Shown one piece after another: positions 16,601 to 24,483 of a stretch of 64,000 bases of DNA. How positions within the stretch are numbered: position 1 is the stretch's first letter; every line of letters begins with the position of its first letter. The notes beneath the pieces are model-generated. The model had not been told where the DNA came from. It saw only the letters and a list, made by a program, of their open reading frames with translations, and made no database searches. The DNA is taken from assembly GCF_001434575.1 (NCBI RefSeq), contig NZ_AZDA01000121.1, positions 1 through 64,000 on the forward strand, in the 5' to 3' direction. The position numbers and the translations under genes were made by a program. Source of the DNA: Loigolactobacillus bifermentans DSM 20003. GTDB taxonomy: Bacteria; Bacillota; Bacilli; Lactobacillales; Lactobacillaceae.

Positions 16601-18246
16601 CCTAATTCAGTGGCATTTTCGTCATACCAATTTTTATCGTCTGTACCCGCTTGTAATTGGCTCGTTGCTTGGCTTGTCCCATCATCGTTATTGGCCTTCA
16701 TGGTCACATAAATTTTATTAAAGGTGCCATTGTCATAATCGGACAGCGCATACGTATAAGTCCGATCGGCAGTGGTCAAAATAATCTGTTTCAGCGTGCC
16801 GCCTAATAGCGCATTATTCCGACTATCCCCGGCAATATTACTGTTTAAGGTGGTGGCATAGCCGCCAGTTGTAATTTGGTCATCCGCAGTTAGCTGACTG
16901 TCAGTGGCGGTTAAAATCGCCGCTGGTTCAGTCGGGTCGATTGCGGCACCATCAGCGTACGTATAGGAAACTGCCACTTGATGGGTCCCGGCAACAGCTG
17001 CTGGGTAACTGGTAAATTCGATGCGCTCATATTGGGCAAAATCAAGATAATTCGGAATATAAACTGTGCCATCTAATTGGATCCCGTTAGCAGCTAATGT
17101 TTGAACGGCCTCATCGTAGTCAATGGTTTCGGTGGTATCAGTGGTGAGTGTTGCCGTTTTGGCCTGTGAATCAAGTTCAAATGTGACTTTTGCAGGTGTT
17201 GCTGACCCGCTAAGCTGACCACTTTGGGCCAAAGCACTAAAATAAAGCGTAATGGTTTCTTTACCAGTGCTATCAAAATTCTGACTAGCATGGTATTCAG
17301 GCACACTGTCGGCCGTATAGCTCCCGATAATCTCAGACCCGGTCACCTGTTTGCCATTGTCGATCATATAAGCCACTGGCAGGCTTAACGCTGGGTCAAC
17401 CGTATAATTTAAGGCCAACGCCACCGTATCTGCATCAGGAATGACGATTTTATCTGACTCAACTTGATTGCCGCCATTTAACGCATACCCCACATATTGC
17501 AACAAGTGTAGCTGACCGGCATTATCCGTCACGAGATACTGCGCATCCGGTGTCAGTTCGGTGCCCACTGGAATCGCAGTGGTGTTTTGGTCAAAAAGTT
17601 GCCCATCCGCTAAAATTTGCGTGGTGACTTGGGCGGTTGTTTCAGTCCGACCAGTCAACGCTGTTGTCGTTTGCTGATCCGTCGTTGTGGTGGCAGCAAC
17701 GGCCGTTTTCGTTTGGCTAGCTGGTAAGGTCACGCTATTTTTGTCAGTGGTCACCTTCGCTGTTGTCGCTTGCGTCGTTGCAGTTTTGGCTGGCGTGGCC
17801 GTTGTCGCAGCTTGTTTGGAAGCGGTTGTATCCGTGGCCGTTGTCGTCATCTGTTGCGACACGGTTGTAGCAGCACTTGACGTATCTTGCTTGGTAGCCG
17901 TGGTATCAGCATTGGTTGTCGTCTGTTGGGCAGCAGTTGTATCAGTGCTCGTCGTAGTTGGCGCCGAACTTGTCACTGCAGCGGCAGCCGTTTTAGTCGT
18001 TTCACTGGTTAAAGTTGACGCCGCCGTGTCAGCACTGGCCCCCGTAGCGGCTGAATCAGCTGTGGTTTCAGTTGTGGCGGTGACTTGGCTAGTGGTCGCA
18101 TCCGGTGTCGCGGCTTGAGCAGTTGGCGCTAACATGACAAAATCAAATAGTGCCACACTGGTTAATCCTGCAATTAGCCAAAGTTTGCCGCTTTTATATA
18201 ACCGATAGCGGGTTTTAGTGTTCATTTTTGCTGCTTTTTGTTTCAT
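13639..18246 (-). CDS. LPQTG-anchored mucin-binding (MucBP) adhesin
   Basis: About 1535 residues. Start ATG 18246 follows GGGGG with a 9-base spacer; the longer frame to 18276 is not needed. The N-terminus carries the KxYKxGKxW-type signal (RLYKSGKLWLIAG) cleaved near TAQAA. Residues about 42-202 are Thr/Ala/Ser-rich. Several MucBP-like domains follow to about 890, then five near-identical 76-residue MucBP repeats (about 895-1275, LTVHYVDDQGN...), two shorter MucBP units to about 1422, and a Pro/Gln/Thr linker. LPQTG near 1500, a hydrophobic helix and RRRKQ form a standard sortase signal. Role: cell-surface adhesion, probably to mucin or plant glycans (family knowledge). Monocistronic, divergent from the quinone reductase gene. 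Confidence 0.92.
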   Translation of the reverse strand: MKQKAAKMNTKTRYRLYKSGKLWLIAGLTSVALFDFVMLAPTAQAATPDATTSQVTATTETTADSAATGASADTAASTLTSETTKTAAAAVTSSAPTTTSTDTTAAQQTTTNADTTATKQDTSSAATTVSQQMTTTATDTTASKQAATTATPAKTATTQATTAKVTTDKNSVTLPASQTKTAVAATTTTDQQTTTALTGRTETTAQVTTQILADGQLFDQNTTAIPVGTELTPDAQYLVTDNAGQLHLLQYVGYALNGGNQVESDKIVIPDADTVALALNYTVDPALSLPVAYMIDNGKQVTGSEIIGSYTADSVPEYHASQNFDSTGKETITLYFSALAQSGQLSGSATPAKVTFELDSQAKTATLTTDTTETIDYDEAVQTLAANGIQLDGTVYIPNYLDFAQYERIEFTSYPAAVAGTHQVAVSYTYADGAAIDPTEPAAILTATDSQLTADDQITTGGYATTLNSNIAGDSRNNALLGGTLKQIILTTADRTYTYALSDYDNGTFNKIYVTMKANNDDGTSQATSQLQAGTDDKNWYDENATELGFGIPYLNDSTNKAADKLLATLLAQGIGIDGTVNFSTYADFAKFDQIQFVYAGQGFANPGQIAQVTYTAQTTTGQRISTSVYPTNVSLKGDLLSASVSVPVIEDGQPHYLFSAYAQTLTDVNGNPIQVSLPFIGIFKDLTETAATQNLVELPADYQWDGGYITDTGSVTTIPGYTNQNFAIIDPTQPTNLVQTIEEVPSQITAHYENTQGIALTADHILQSTLVSGPQATADALTAAQLTLNAHGALQQIVLETSDALQALQPAGIGAQLGLPSTKYVRYTFNSDQTVLVETYDDPATIISSTQLSTADATAELTAAGIGTDGSVNMPNLIRFDITKAVTFTYQPASTLVDETQTQTHLTVHYVDQAGNVLSPSITKTAPQGTAFSITAPATIGNHILISPDQTVKGTYQGNAMTITYTYQAVPQVEENQGETQLTVHYVDDQGNTLAPSVVKTAPKGTAFSITAPATIGNHILISPDQTVKGTYQGNAMTITYTYQAVPQVDESQGETQLTVHYVDDQGNELAPSVVKTAPKGTAFSVTAPATIGSYSLVSPDQTVTGTYQGNAMTITYTYQAIPQVDENQGETQLTVHYVNNQGNTLAPSVVKTAPKGTAFSVTAPATIGSYSLISPDQTVTGTYQGNAMTITYTYQAIPEVDESQGETQLTVHYVDDQGNELAPSVIKTAPKGTAFSVTAPATIGNYSLVSPDQTVTGTYQGNAMAITYTYQAIPQVDESQTQTQLTVHYVDQNGKTIAADTTQSGQVGTDFTVTAPTISGYTTQQRVVTGTYQGNAMTLTLHYQKDGVTPDESQTQTQLTVHYVDENGHPIAADTTQNGLVGTAFTITAPTINGYTLQNPAQATLTGQYQGNAMTLTLVYQAVTPQEPNVTPQQPAQPTQPNATPQQPTATPVVGQVTAKPTAAVAVKVPTTSTPVTTHTTIAQQRQTISNGKTQTALPQTGSATTTASTLGGIGLVAVASLFGLGAQRRRKQ
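14420..15560 (-). repeat. Five tandem 228-bp MucBP repeats
   Basis: The same block recurs at 14420, 14648, 14876, 15104 and 15332, exactly 228 bp (76 codons) apart. Differences are mostly synonymous or in a few residues, which suggests recent expansion or homogenisation by recombination. Confidence 0.9.
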
Positions 18247-18573
18247 CTTAAATTCCCCCTGGTTCCCCTGATCCAACTTTTTTAATGGTCGATTGCCCCA
18301 TACTGGTACCCCTACTATATCGGGCTGGCACTAGCTGTTTCAACCTCATATTTTGAAATATTATTCGTTAAAATGTGACACAACCGCTAGTCGTCTACTT
18401 CATAGTTGTGCTGTTGATGCAATTGAAAGCGACGCTTTTTTCCATTTAGCTCTAAAAAGACCCTTTCATGACAGCTTGTGCCCTTAACTGGATCGACACA
18501 CCGTTTTAAAACACGTTCTTTCCAGTAATTGCATTTAAACTAGCTATCGCACAAAAAGACGCCATTTCAATGG

Positions 18574-18602
18574 TTGACATTTTTAAACCAATTGGTTAAA
18601 CT
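18574..18602 (+). promoter_or_regulatory. Promoter and palindrome before the quinone reductase gene
   Basis: TTGACA (18574-18579) and TAAACT (18597-18602) are 17 bp apart. AACCAATTGGTT at 18586-18597 is a perfect palindrome inside the spacer, a likely repressor site of unknown regulator. No other gene is visible in 18277-18658. Confidence 0.5.
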
Positions 18603-18658
18603 ACAGTCATTAACCGTTTAAAAAAATAAACCATCAATCAAACTGTGGAGTCCTTTAA

Positions 18659-19696
18659 TTGCAAACAATGATGAAAGCAGCCCAAATTACCCACTACAAA
18701 CAAGCAATACCAGCCATCACGCAGGTGCCTATCCCGTCAATTGGTCCCCATGATGTGTTAGTGAAAGTCGTCACTGCCAGCATTAACCCAATTGATCTAA
18801 AAACCCAAGCTGGGGGCTTAAAAATGTTACTCACTTATCGTATGCCGTTAACCTTAGGCAGTGATCTAGCCGGCATCGTAGTCAAAACTGGCGCACAAGT
18901 AACCCGTTTTAAAGTCGGCGCTGCCGTTTACGGTCGAGTACAAAAAAAGCGGATCGGTACCTTCGCTGAATACATTGCGGTGACACAAAATGACTTGGCC
19001 TTAAAGCCCAAAAAGCTTTCTTTTGCGGAAGCAGCGGCCCTGCCTTTAGTGAGCTTAACCAGTTATCAAGCCCTACACGACATCCTGCGGCTCCAACCGG
19101 GACAAAAAGTCCTGATTCAAGGTGGTGCTGGCGGGATTGGCACGATTGCGATTCAAATCGCTAAAATGTTAGGTGCCTATGTGGCCACCACGGCTAGCCC
19201 GAAAAATTTTGACTTGGTCCGCGATTTAGGGGCAGATCAGGTCATTGATTATCACACCACCCCTTTTCAGAGTGTTCTACAGGATTATGACGCCGTTTTC
19301 GATACCCGCGGTGGTCAAACGTTACGAGACGCCTTTCAAATCGTTAAACCTGGTGGCCAAATTGTCAGCATTTCCGATGTTCCCACTGGGCGTTTTGCCA
19401 GAACTTATGGGCTACCGCTTTGGAAACAACTGGTGTTGCAATTCGCCACGCGCCGGGTCACCGCTTTGGCCAAACGGACGCAAGCCACATACACCTTTTT
19501 ATTCATGCGACCTGATGGTCAACAATTGGCCACTTTAACCCCGCTTTTTGAAAATGGCACGCTAAAACCGATCATTGATCGGGTGGTACCTTTTGACGAC
19601 CTATCAACGGCGCTGCGCTATGCCCGGGCAGGGCACGCAACGGGCAAGATCATTATTCAAATCGCTACTGATCAGGAAATGGCAGGCCGCCTATGA
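18659..19696 (+). CDS. Zinc-free MDR-family NADP-dependent quinone oxidoreductase
   Basis: 345 residues, typical of the medium-chain dehydrogenase zeta-crystallin/QOR branch. The N-terminal catalytic fold shows SINPIDLKTQAGG and LGSDLAGIVVKTG; the NADP Rossmann motif is VLIQGGAGGIGTIAIQIAK near residue 155, followed by GADQVIDY. No structural zinc cysteines are present. It would reduce quinones or enals in the cytoplasm. TTG at 18659 is preferred because GTGGAG lies 9 bases upstream; ATG at 18668 or 18671 is too far from any ribosome site. A small frame overlaps its stop as ATGA. Confidence 0.88.
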   Translation: MQTMMKAAQITHYKQAIPAITQVPIPSIGPHDVLVKVVTASINPIDLKTQAGGLKMLLTYRMPLTLGSDLAGIVVKTGAQVTRFKVGAAVYGRVQKKRIGTFAEYIAVTQNDLALKPKKLSFAEAAALPLVSLTSYQALHDILRLQPGQKVLIQGGAGGIGTIAIQIAKMLGAYVATTASPKNFDLVRDLGADQVIDYHTTPFQSVLQDYDAVFDTRGGQTLRDAFQIVKPGGQIVSISDVPTGRFARTYGLPLWKQLVLQFATRRVTALAKRTQATYTFLFMRPDGQQLATLTPLFENGTLKPIIDRVVPFDDLSTALRYARAGHATGKIIIQIATDQEMAGRL

Positions 19697-19821
19697 TGCG
19701 CTTACTGAGTAGTATTTGTGTGAGTTTTCTGACCCTAACCTTGATTTTAAAGCGTCGTACCAGTCCACAACCTAGCCTACTTTTTCCTGCGCCACGTGAT
19801 ATGATTTTATGCTTATTGTGA
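19693..19821 (+). CDS. Possible 42-residue membrane peptide, translationally coupled
   Basis: The ATG overlaps the TGA of the quinone reductase gene (ATGA). The product starts MMRLLSSICVSFLTLTLILKRR, a short hydrophobic helix with a positive end, then a polar tail. A second open stretch in another frame (19805-19924) encodes a further hydrophobic segment (TVWSLIRLLVVYIL), so this may be the remnant of a longer broken membrane protein. Evidence is limited to position and hydrophobicity. Confidence 0.3.
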   Translation: MMRLLSSICVSFLTLTLILKRRTSPQPSLLFPAPRDMILCLL

Positions 19822-20007
19822 CCGGCTCAATAACGGTCACTACGGTTATTTCTTAAACCCCGTTGGATACATGCAAGCCACTGTATGGTCGCTGATCAGG
19901 CTATTGGTCGTCTACATCCTTTGAAAAATTTGCTTAAGTAAGGAATGGCAAGACAAATTGAAAATGAAACCAAATTCACAAAATTAATAACTATTTTTCA
20001 GCAAAAT

Positions 20008-20057
20008 AAAAACCACTCGCTAGGATGAAGTACTCTCCAGGAAAGCTAATGGTTTTT
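20008..20057 (-). terminator. Likely terminator of the CrtC-like gene
   Basis: AAAAACCA and TGGTTTTT flank a partly paired 34-base loop about 100 bp after the minus-strand gene; a T-run follows. The rest of 19822-20153 shows no gene. Confidence 0.45.
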
Positions 20058-20153
20058 GATCCGACTTAATATTTAGATGATTGTTGGCTTACATCTTTGC
20101 ATACCACAAAGAAGACCATTAAGACTTTGAGTAGGCCCTCTTGCTCCGACTTA

Positions 20154-21233
20154 CTATTCCTTGATTGTTTTGCCGAAATACATCAGCTCCCAGATACCGT
20201 CAGGGTTGACTTGCTGGTCCACTTCTTGACCGTTAATCAGTTTCTGTACAATAATATCACCAGTAAAACGCAAGTAGGCACCATCAAATCCGGCGAGTTT
20301 GGCTAAGGCTTTCTTAGCACCAGTAAGCTGATCAATCATCTTGAAACCTGAAATGACTTTCTTTTCAGCATACGTGACGATGTACTCGGTATCACCATTT
20401 TTCAAGCGGTAACGTAAGGTCTTTTGCACGGGTTTGTTGGTGTCTTCATCGATGAAAGTATCTGAGTCTTCGACAGTCATATTCGCTGCATCGCCACTGA
20501 TGAGTTGCCCATGATCGTCAATCATCATTACAGGCAGTTTGGTATAACCAAATGCTTTTTCAGCAGTCGTTTCCGTGGAAATCACTTGATAATCTCCGAC
20601 TGCGGCACGCCCCCAATACCAATGATGCATCAACTTAAGCATTGACTCGTTGCCCCAGTTATGGTCATGATAGCCTTTGCCGGTCAAAGTCGTGATTTGA
20701 TCATTCATCTGAATCGTCGCCGAAACAGTTGCAGCAGGGACTGCTGGGAGCCAGGCAAAGTAATGATCACCAAATTCATTTGCGCCGGCACCTGGCCGCC
20801 ACGCATGACGCGTATTTTCAAAGGTCAAGTCGGCGACAACATCATCTTTTTCAAAATGCACGGTGTAAGTCTTTAAGTCACCGCTTAACGTGTTTTTACC
20901 AATTTTCACATCACAATGTTCCTTAGACGCACTGAATTCTTCTGGTGAAACATCGACGCGCCATGATGTCGTCTGCCCCGCCTTATCAGTCCATTCAAAG
21001 GATACCCAAGGTGTCAGTTTGGTGCCAAAATTCATTGCGTCTTTGGTCATGTAGGTTAACACGACACTAGAACCGTCATTCATTGATGCATCGAGATACC
21101 ACCATTCAAAGGATCTATCCGCGGCATTGGTACGCATGCCATCTTCCCAGGCTTCAACATAGTCCGGATTGACGTGATATTTTTTGAAATCTGCCGGTTG
21201 ATTTGCGGCACGTGCAATTTGTACAGACATCAT
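20154..21233 (-). CDS. AttH/CrtC-family lipocalin-like protein
   Basis: 359 residues. Hallmarks of the AttH/hydroxyneurosporene-synthase (CrtC) family are FEWWYLDA near residue 43, GKGYHDHNWG near 187 and HHWYWGRA near 203. The family has two lipocalin-like beta domains; members hydrate carotenoids or act as pericyclase-like enzymes, but many have no known role. No carotenoid genes are nearby, so the substrate is unknown. No signal peptide is present. AGAAAGGAAG precedes two adjacent ATG codons (21233 and 21230). The divergent TetR gene shares its control region and is the likely regulator. Confidence 0.78.
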   Translation of the reverse strand: MMSVQIARAANQPADFKKYHVNPDYVEAWEDGMRTNAADRSFEWWYLDASMNDGSSVVLTYMTKDAMNFGTKLTPWVSFEWTDKAGQTTSWRVDVSPEEFSASKEHCDVKIGKNTLSGDLKTYTVHFEKDDVVADLTFENTRHAWRPGAGANEFGDHYFAWLPAVPAATVSATIQMNDQITTLTGKGYHDHNWGNESMLKLMHHWYWGRAAVGDYQVISTETTAEKAFGYTKLPVMMIDDHGQLISGDAANMTVEDSDTFIDEDTNKPVQKTLRYRLKNGDTEYIVTYAEKKVISGFKMIDQLTGAKKALAKLAGFDGAYLRFTGDIIVQKLINGQEVDQQVNPDGIWELMYFGKTIKE

Positions 21234-21254
21234 AAAACTTCCTTTCTAATTGGT

Positions 21255-21282
21255 TTGACAAAAAGATTATGAGTCGTATGAT
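21255..21282 (+). promoter_or_regulatory. Promoter of the TetR gene
   Basis: TTGACA (21255-21260) and TATGAT (21277-21282) are 16 bp apart. TTTGACA here and TGTCAAA at 21341 form a separated inverted pair, a possible operator for both divergent genes. Confidence 0.5.
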
Positions 21283-21349
21283 AAGTAAAAGTTTTACACG
21301 TGTCAATGATTTATCCATAAGTCGAACACATGAGAGGAAGTGTCAAACT

Positions 21350-21862
21350 TTGTATAAGGGAACCAATCCTTCCGCACTAAAATCGCGTGATATGATTATT
21401 TCAGCGATGTTTGCCTTACTTAAAACGACCCCATACACTAGCATTAACGTTAAATTACTGACTGATGAAGCCAAAGTTTCGCGGCAGACCTTTTATGCAC
21501 TATTCGCTAATCGCGATGAGGTTATCCAGTGCCGCTTGGAAGCTGTTTTTAGTGATTATCAAGCAGCTTTGGCTAAACTTCCAACAACGATGCACGTTTT
21601 GGTGACATTGTTTTTTCAATTTTACGAAACGCACGCGGATTTGTTTAACTGTTTATTGGATAACCATTTGGAGAATTTACTAACGGTTAACGCAAAACGC
21701 TGCATGCAGGCATTGGATTTGGCCAATAAGTCTATCTATGCCAGTGATTTTATCGCCGCTGGCTTGACACAAATATTAAGCGATTGGCACCAACGACAAG
21801 ATATCGATTTACAGACCTTAGTTGCACTAACCGAGTCGCTACTGAACCCTGCGGCAGTATGA
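21350..21862 (+). CDS. TetR-family transcriptional regulator
   Basis: 170 residues from TTG at 21350, with GAGAGGAAG 9 bases upstream. The longer frame from ATG 21269 begins inside the promoter and is rejected. The N-terminal helix-turn-helix reads SRDMIISAMFALLKTTPYTSINVKLLTDEAKVSRQTFYALFANRDEV, the classic TetR pattern with the recognition helix around SRQTFYALF. The C-terminal ligand domain is short and variable, similar to the YbjK/DhaS-like small TetRs. Divergent from the AttH/CrtC-like gene, which it probably represses. Confidence 0.85.
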   Translation: MYKGTNPSALKSRDMIISAMFALLKTTPYTSINVKLLTDEAKVSRQTFYALFANRDEVIQCRLEAVFSDYQAALAKLPTTMHVLVTLFFQFYETHADLFNCLLDNHLENLLTVNAKRCMQALDLANKSIYASDFIAAGLTQILSDWHQRQDIDLQTLVALTESLLNPAAV

Positions 21863-22090
21863 GTTAAATCTACTTTGAGAGTATGGTCGTGCTGTCAATA
21901 ATGTATTTGATTCTGCTTGAAGTTCGACCGTTGCAACTAAGATAACGTCATAACTGTTAGCGGTTGGTCCAAATGCCTGCCCAAATCAGGGTTCATCACT
22001 ATCAACTCAGGGGTGTAACCAATTGTAGGGCTTTTCTGATGATCAAGTATAGTTGTGCGTTCAAGGTGAAAATTGTATCAAAGTATTTAA

Positions 22091-22279
22091 AATTATAAGG
22101 ATCGAGTTGTACCAATTGGCGTTGTTATCACGATATTGACATTTGGCAAGCCAGCTACTTCCGTCATTTTGACAGGCGTTTTCAACGACACACTTGATAC
22201 CATCATTGAAAGTGACGTCAAAGTACCTTCGTTATGTTCTGGTGCAGATTATGTGACTTCTTCTCGAAAATTCACCTGA
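22091..22279 (+). pseudogene. Open frame without start, possible gene relic
   Basis: Between two stops, 62 codons read with protein-like composition (RVVPIGVVITILTFGKPATS, then VILTGVFNDTLDTIIE) but no start codon or ribosome site. The surrounding 21863-22360 has no complete gene. It may be debris of a lost gene; I do not recognise the family and chance is possible. Confidence 0.2.
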
Positions 22280-22362
22280 TTGAGGTTAATTCCAAGCTAC
22301 TCAAAACCTGCTGGTTGATCCATCAGTCTGCTTTGATACCAAACCTTATTCCAAATCAAAGG

Positions 22363-22401
22363 TGCTAATCGTCTTGTAACAAAGCGGTTAGCCCTTTTTA
22401 G
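22363..22401 (+). terminator. Hairpin terminator
   Basis: GCTAATCGTCTTGT pairs with ACAAAGCGGTTAGC using G-U pairs; CCTTTTT follows on the plus strand. Confidence 0.5.
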
Positions 22402-22403
22402 TG

Positions 22404-22432
22404 AAAAAAAGCCGCCAAGGAGGCGACTTTTA
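22404..22432 (-). terminator. Terminator of the ArsR/DJ-1 operon
   Basis: On the minus strand AAAAGTCGCC pairs with GGCGGCTTTTTTT around TCCTT, immediately after the DJ-1 stop. Confidence 0.75.
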
Positions 22433-23110
22433 AACCGTTAATTGTTTGATCAAACGTTGGGCAACAGCATGCACTGAAAATGGGTTTTGCCCGGTGATTA
22501 ACTGACCATCTTGAATGGCGTATTCACTGTAAAACCGCTTCTTTCTAAAATGGGCCCCATGCGCTTCCGCTACGGTGCGGTTTAGAAAGGGAACCACTGA
22601 CTTTTTACCGGCTAAAATTTCTTCAGCTGTGGTAAACCCTGTGATATTTTTACCAGCAATTAAATATTGTCCGGTTTCGGTTTTTAAATTCAGTAAACCG
22701 GCGATACCGTGACAAACTGATGTGACATACCCACCATTTTGATAAATCGTCAACGCAATTTTTTGTAACGCCGGATCGTCTGGAAAGTCCCACATGACAC
22801 CGTGACCGCCGGTATAATAAATCGCCGCATAATCAGCTGGGTCAACCTGATCTGGGCGCAACGTCTGGGTCAGCCCGCGTTGAACAAAATCAGCACTTTC
22901 ATAAACTTTTAAAATCGTTTCATCCGTATATTTCATGCTGCGTGGATCAAGTGGCACAAACCCACCTTTAGGACTGACATAATCCACTGCGATACCAACC
23001 TGTTGCATGTCGGCCACAAATTCTGCGGCCTCCCCTAACCACAACCCAGTTGGATCCGTGGTCTTGCCGTAGCGGGTCACATTGGTTTCAACAATTAAAA
23101 CTTTTATCAT
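22430..23110 (-). CDS. DJ-1/PfpI-family protein, Hsp31-like
   Basis: 226 residues, the size of class I glutamine-amidotransferase-like Hsp31/glyoxalase III proteins. The nucleophile is in SVCHGIAG (Cys near 135), preceded by YYTGGHGVMWDFPDD; a Glu near the N-terminus (GEAAEF) and the His completing the triad fit the family. It may detoxify methylglyoxal or act as a stress chaperone. It starts one base after the ArsR stop, and GCGGAGG within the ArsR end serves as ribosome site, so the two form an operon. Substrate not certain. Confidence 0.85.
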   Translation of the reverse strand: MIKVLIVETNVTRYGKTTDPTGLWLGEAAEFVADMQQVGIAVDYVSPKGGFVPLDPRSMKYTDETILKVYESADFVQRGLTQTLRPDQVDPADYAAIYYTGGHGVMWDFPDDPALQKIALTIYQNGGYVTSVCHGIAGLLNLKTETGQYLIAGKNITGFTTAEEILAGKKSVVPFLNRTVAEAHGAHFRKKRFYSEYAIQDGQLITGQNPFSVHAVAQRLIKQLTV

Positions 23111-23111
23111 C

Positions 23112-23444
23112 TTAGTTGGCCTCCGCAGTCATCACCTGCACCACATCCTGTAACAATTGCTGTAATTGTTGAACAGCGGCCGTTTCATGCACAATATAAT
23201 AGAAGTTTTTGGTTCCTTCACGACGATAGTCCACTAATTTGGCCTCTTTCAAAATTTTCAAATGATGTGAGATAGCCGGGCGCGATAACTGAGTGGCCGC
23301 CGTTAACTCGCTTACCCGGACCCCTTGACAGGCGCGATCCGCCATTAAAGCTAACAAAATGGCCTGACGTTTTTCATCCCCCAATGCCACCAAAAACTGA
23401 CTAGACGCTGTAAATTCTGCTTTTATTTTCGATAAATCTGCCAT
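23112..23444 (-). CDS. ArsR-family winged-helix regulator
   Basis: 110 residues from ATG 23444 (MADLSKIKAEF), with GGAGG 7 bases upstream. The winged helix reads LGDEKRQAILLALM, VRVSELTAATQLSRPAISHHLKILKEAKLVDYRREGTKNFYYI, the canonical ArsR arrangement. No metal-binding CxC motif is present in the recognition helix, so it probably senses a redox or organic signal. It precedes the DJ-1-like gene and likely autoregulates the pair. Confidence 0.88.
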   Translation of the reverse strand: MADLSKIKAEFTASSQFLVALGDEKRQAILLALMADRACQGVRVSELTAATQLSRPAISHHLKILKEAKLVDYRREGTKNFYYIVHETAAVQQLQQLLQDVVQVMTAEAN

Positions 23445-23581
23445 TGTACGGCCTCCGTTCATTTCTTTAAACCATTAAAGCATCCCGCTAAATACTTGTC
23501 AATTGATTCGTTTATTTTTTTGAACTAATTTTCATTAATAAAATCTAACAACGCTAGTTAAGTTTTAAAACTCAATAGATA

Positions 23582-23626
23582 TATCGAATAACGATATTTT
23601 ATTATCGATAAACAATATGGTATACT
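23582..23626 (+). promoter_or_regulatory. Palindromes and extended -10 before the DUF2975 gene
   Basis: TATCGAATAACGATA (23582-23596) and TTATCGATAA (23602-23611) precede TGGTATACT, an extended -10 at 23619-23626. A third TCGATAA half-site lies at 23630. The HTH protein encoded downstream is the likely binder. Confidence 0.45.
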
Positions 23627-23656
23627 GGATTCGATAAAATTAAAGGGGAAATTCAA

Positions 23657-24229
23657 ATGTCTAAAGCACTCAGTATAAGTAGTCGCGTTTTAATCTTGTT
23701 GTTCTATTTCATTCTATTTTGTCTGTATGTATCTTTTCTTAAACCACTGACCTTTCTTTATACCGGTTTTAATGGCAATGTTGCGCAAAGTATCGTAACC
23801 GATCGTAATTATTTGTTGATTTTAAATCATACGCAACTTTCGGCACAGGCAGTTCAAAACTTTCCTAGTAAAACATACAGTGTTTTTCTGGCCATTGGTA
23901 TTTTATTTGCACTGATTGCAGCTACATTGCTCATGCGTGCAGGTATTCAAATCCTTCGCAGCTTGCAACGCCAACAATACTTTTCTTTACACAATGTCCA
24001 TCAATTAAAGCATATCGTCATTGCACAACTATTTGGTATTAGCGCTGATTTATTTATTGCAACCGCAAACCAAATACTTCGAACAAATCTATATCGTATT
24101 AATAGTCAATTGACCATCAGTTGGTCTGATTTACCACAAGATATCATTTTACTTATTGTTTTAGGATTGGTTTATTTTATTTATGATAAAGCCGTTTTAC
24201 TGCAACAAGAAAACGAACTAACTATTTAA
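23657..24229 (+). CDS. DUF2975-type four-helix membrane protein
   Basis: 190 residues with four predicted membrane helices (about 10-30, 75-95, 125-145, 165-185) and the RAGIQILRSLQRQQYFS... loop typical of DUF2975. AAAGGGGAAATTC precedes the ATG. A YozG-like helix-turn-helix gene follows after 17 bp, the usual partner of DUF2975 in Firmicutes. Function of the pair is unknown; a membrane-tethered control of the regulator is conceivable but not shown. Confidence 0.8.
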   Translation: MSKALSISSRVLILLFYFILFCLYVSFLKPLTFLYTGFNGNVAQSIVTDRNYLLILNHTQLSAQAVQNFPSKTYSVFLAIGILFALIAATLLMRAGIQILRSLQRQQYFSLHNVHQLKHIVIAQLFGISADLFIATANQILRTNLYRINSQLTISWSDLPQDIILLIVLGLVYFIYDKAVLLQQENELTI

Positions 24230-24246
24230 AAGAAAGTAGTGTCGCA

Positions 24247-24453
24247 ATGATACATGTACAATTAGATGTTATGATGGCTAAACGTCACATCACAACCACA
24301 CAACTGGCCAATTTAGTTGGTATCACCCCTGCCAATATTTCAATTTTGAAAACTGGTAAAGCAAAAGCCGTTCGGTTCAGTACCCTTGCTAAAATCTGTC
24401 AAGTACTTGACTGTCAACCCGGTGACATCCTTTACTACGCCGAAGAACAATGA
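24247..24453 (+). CDS. YozG-like Cro/C1-type helix-turn-helix protein
   Basis: 68 residues that are almost entirely a helix-turn-helix: VMMAKRHITTTQLANLVGITPANISILKTGKAKAVRFSTLAKICQVLDCQPGDILYY. This matches the small YozG/YdaS-like XRE proteins paired with DUF2975 genes. AAAGAAAGTAGTG precedes the ATG. It is in one unit with the DUF2975 gene and probably regulates that promoter through the TATCGATA-type palindromes. Confidence 0.85.
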   Translation: MIHVQLDVMMAKRHITTTQLANLVGITPANISILKTGKAKAVRFSTLAKICQVLDCQPGDILYYAEEQ

Positions 24454-24483
24454 CCTAATTAACCACAATTAAAGATTGGAGCC

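Noticed and set aside
17687-18118. Hydrophobic 143-codon plus-strand frame
   Set aside because: It is antisense to the Thr/Ala-rich linker; GCN/ACN codons read backwards give Val/Cys/Leu-rich text.
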